Part shown: positions 62,631 to 64,000 of the stretch, one piece after another | How the letters are laid out: every line of letters starts with the position of its first letter | How positions within the stretch are numbered: position 1 is the first letter of the stretch | NCBI GenBank assembly: GCA_022749755.1 | Contig: CM040444.1 | Span: 18,335,274-18,399,273, forward strand | Origin: Azadirachta indica | Taxonomy: Eukaryota > Streptophyta > Magnoliopsida > Sapindales > Meliaceae | Length of the DNA: 64,000 bases | Direction of reading: 5' to 3' | The notes under the pieces: model-generated | Databases searched by the model: none | What the model was told of the DNA's origin: nothing | The model's input: only the letters and a program-made list of their open reading frames with translations | Program-made: the position numbers and the translations under genes

Positions 62631-64000
62631 TTGTTCTTACAAATAAATAACTCCATTGATAATAAGGTAGTTGGCTTAATTAATCATTGTAAATTTTTAA
62701 AGGAATTATTGGAATATTTAGATTTCATATACTTCAGGAAAGGATATATTAACTGTATGTATAAGTTGTGTCAAGCCTTTTATCATGCAGAGAAGCAAGA
62801 TAAGTCTCTCACGACCTGTTTCATGGATTTCAAAAAGACTTATGAGAAGTTTAATATGTTGTTATCATTTAGCCACCTATTATATCATAGGTAATTCTCG
62901 TATATTCTACTTTTCAATCATATACATCTCATTTTACTGTCACTTTAGCAAATGGGTTAACATCTTCTGTTCTTGGGTTTGGCACCATTAACCCAACTCT
63001 ATCACTTCTGTTGACATTTGTTTTGAGTTTACCTCAGTTTTCTTTTAATCTAATTTTTGTAATCAAACTCACTTGTGCTCTTAATTGTTATGTTTTATTC
63101 TTTCCTGATTATTACTTATTTCAAGATCTTATAACAAAGAAGATTATTGGTAAAGGACATGAATTTGGACGCCTCTATATTCTTGATAAACGAGTGTCAA
63201 AATCCATAGTGTATTCTAGAGTAACAATTCCATTTGAAACACGCCGTCGATTAGGACATGCTTCTCTTCATTTATTGAAGAAAATATGTCCTCCATTTCA
63301 TAGTTTATCTTCTTTGGACTATAAGTCTTATTAGTTTGCCAAACATCAACATCTTAGTTTGAGTCCTAGAGTCAATAAACAAGTTAGTGCTTTTTTTGAG
63401 TTAGTTCATTCAGATGTCTAAGGTCCTTGTCCAGTTGTGTCTAAAACTGGATTTAAATACTTTGTTACTTTTTTTATTGATGATTATTCTTGTATGACTT
63501 AGTTATATTTAATGAAACAACGATCTAAATTGTTTGCTTATTTTTTTTACTTTTTGTGCTAAAATTAAAATCCAGTTTAATATTCTCGTTCAAATATTGA
63601 GGAGTGATAATGCTAAAGAGTGTCTATTAAAGTCCTTTCAATCTTACATAATTAAGTATGGAATTCTTTATCAAATTTCTTGTATAGATACACCATCTCA
63701 AAATAGGGTGGCAAAAAGAAAGAATACGCATCTACTTGAAATTGCAAAAGCCTTAATATTTCAAATGCATGTTCCAAAGCATTTTTAGGCTAATGCAGTT
63801 TCAACTGCTTGTTTTCTAATTAACCACATGCCTTCCTCTATCCTTAATAGTGAGACTTCTTATCACACTCTTTTTCTAACTAAGTCATTGTTTCCTATTG
63901 AACTTAGGATATTTGGTTGTACTTGTTTTGTTCGGAATGTTCACCCTTAAATTATAAAACTAGATCCCAAGTCTCTAAAGTGTATTTTTTTTTGTTACTC
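62631..64000 (+). mobile_element. Ty1-copia internal region: gag, pre-integrase and integrase relics (runs off the window)
   Basis: 62631-62894 encodes a copia gag piece (YKLCQAFYHAEKQDKSLTT, FMDFKKTYEKFN). 63120-63334 is the GAG-pre-integrase domain (RRRLGHASLHLLKK). The integrase core follows in broken frames: ELVHSDV, FFIDDYS, ILRSDNAKEC, then SQNRVAKRKNTHLLEIAK up to 63788, and past a stop FGCTCFVRNVHP. The expected NGVAERKN, whose Glu is the third catalytic residue, reads NRVAKRKN, so the enzyme is dead even without the stops. Reverse transcriptase and the 3' LTR would lie beyond 64000. Confidence 0.9.

Overview
This is nuclear DNA from a flowering plant, most likely a eudicot. The genes are split by short AT-rich GT-AG introns, the intergenic DNA is very AT-rich, and the gene families are plant ones: GH1 beta-glucosidase, expansin-like A, LRR receptor-like protein and S1-type self-incompatibility homologue. 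It also holds a nuclear copy of plastid ycf2 and fragments of Ty1-copia, Mutator-like and small inverted-repeat elements. I cannot name the species.

Layout. (1) 1-481 is the 3' end of a GH1 beta-glucosidase (copy A) of the type represented by Arabidopsis BGLU44. (2) 2.4-26.6 kb is a tandem array of expansin-like A (EXLA) genes. Copy E2 (6510-7782) is the only one whose reading frame I can follow intact through five exons. E1, E3, E4 and E5 are broken by deletion, nonsense codons, frameshifts or an insertion, and a sixth copy survives only as scraps near 26.0-26.6 kb. E1-E2 and E3-E4 are two copies of one two-gene block. (3) 30.5-53.6 kb resumes the GH1 array: B (30509-32676, intact, 516 aa), two exon-1 relics, C (41724-43890, pseudogene), D (45021-47260, intact, 517 aa) and a 3' fragment E' (52826-53617). 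So the EXLA array sits inside a GH1 array. (4) 34.0-38.1 kb holds an S1/SPH-family pseudogene, a 37-base poly-G tract, a degraded ycf2 insertion and a decayed tRNA-Ser(TGA). (5) 46.4-57.8 kb is a tandem duplication running from GH1-D intron 6 to the 5' end of an LRR receptor-like protein gene. Its junction fuses an RLP 5' fragment to a GH1 3' fragment, and the intact RLP (55655-57808, 717 aa, no kinase) lies at the far end. (6) 59.4 kb to the end is transposon debris: a Mutator-like transposase on the minus strand, then a Ty1-copia element that runs off the window.

Function. The two clustered families both act on the apoplast or wall. The GH1 enzymes would hydrolyse beta-glucosides or beta-mannosides. 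The EXLA proteins carry expansin domains but have no demonstrated wall-loosening activity. The RLP resembles the ectodomain of the sulfated-peptide receptors PSKR1 and PSY1R. No shared pathway can be shown from sequence alone. The strongest observations are structural: duplication scars with microhomology, an empty/filled MITE site, a newly made perfect palindrome, exact loss of one GH1 intron, and two intact genes that lost their ancestral ATG and now use the next in-frame ATG. I found no convincing undescribed biological system.
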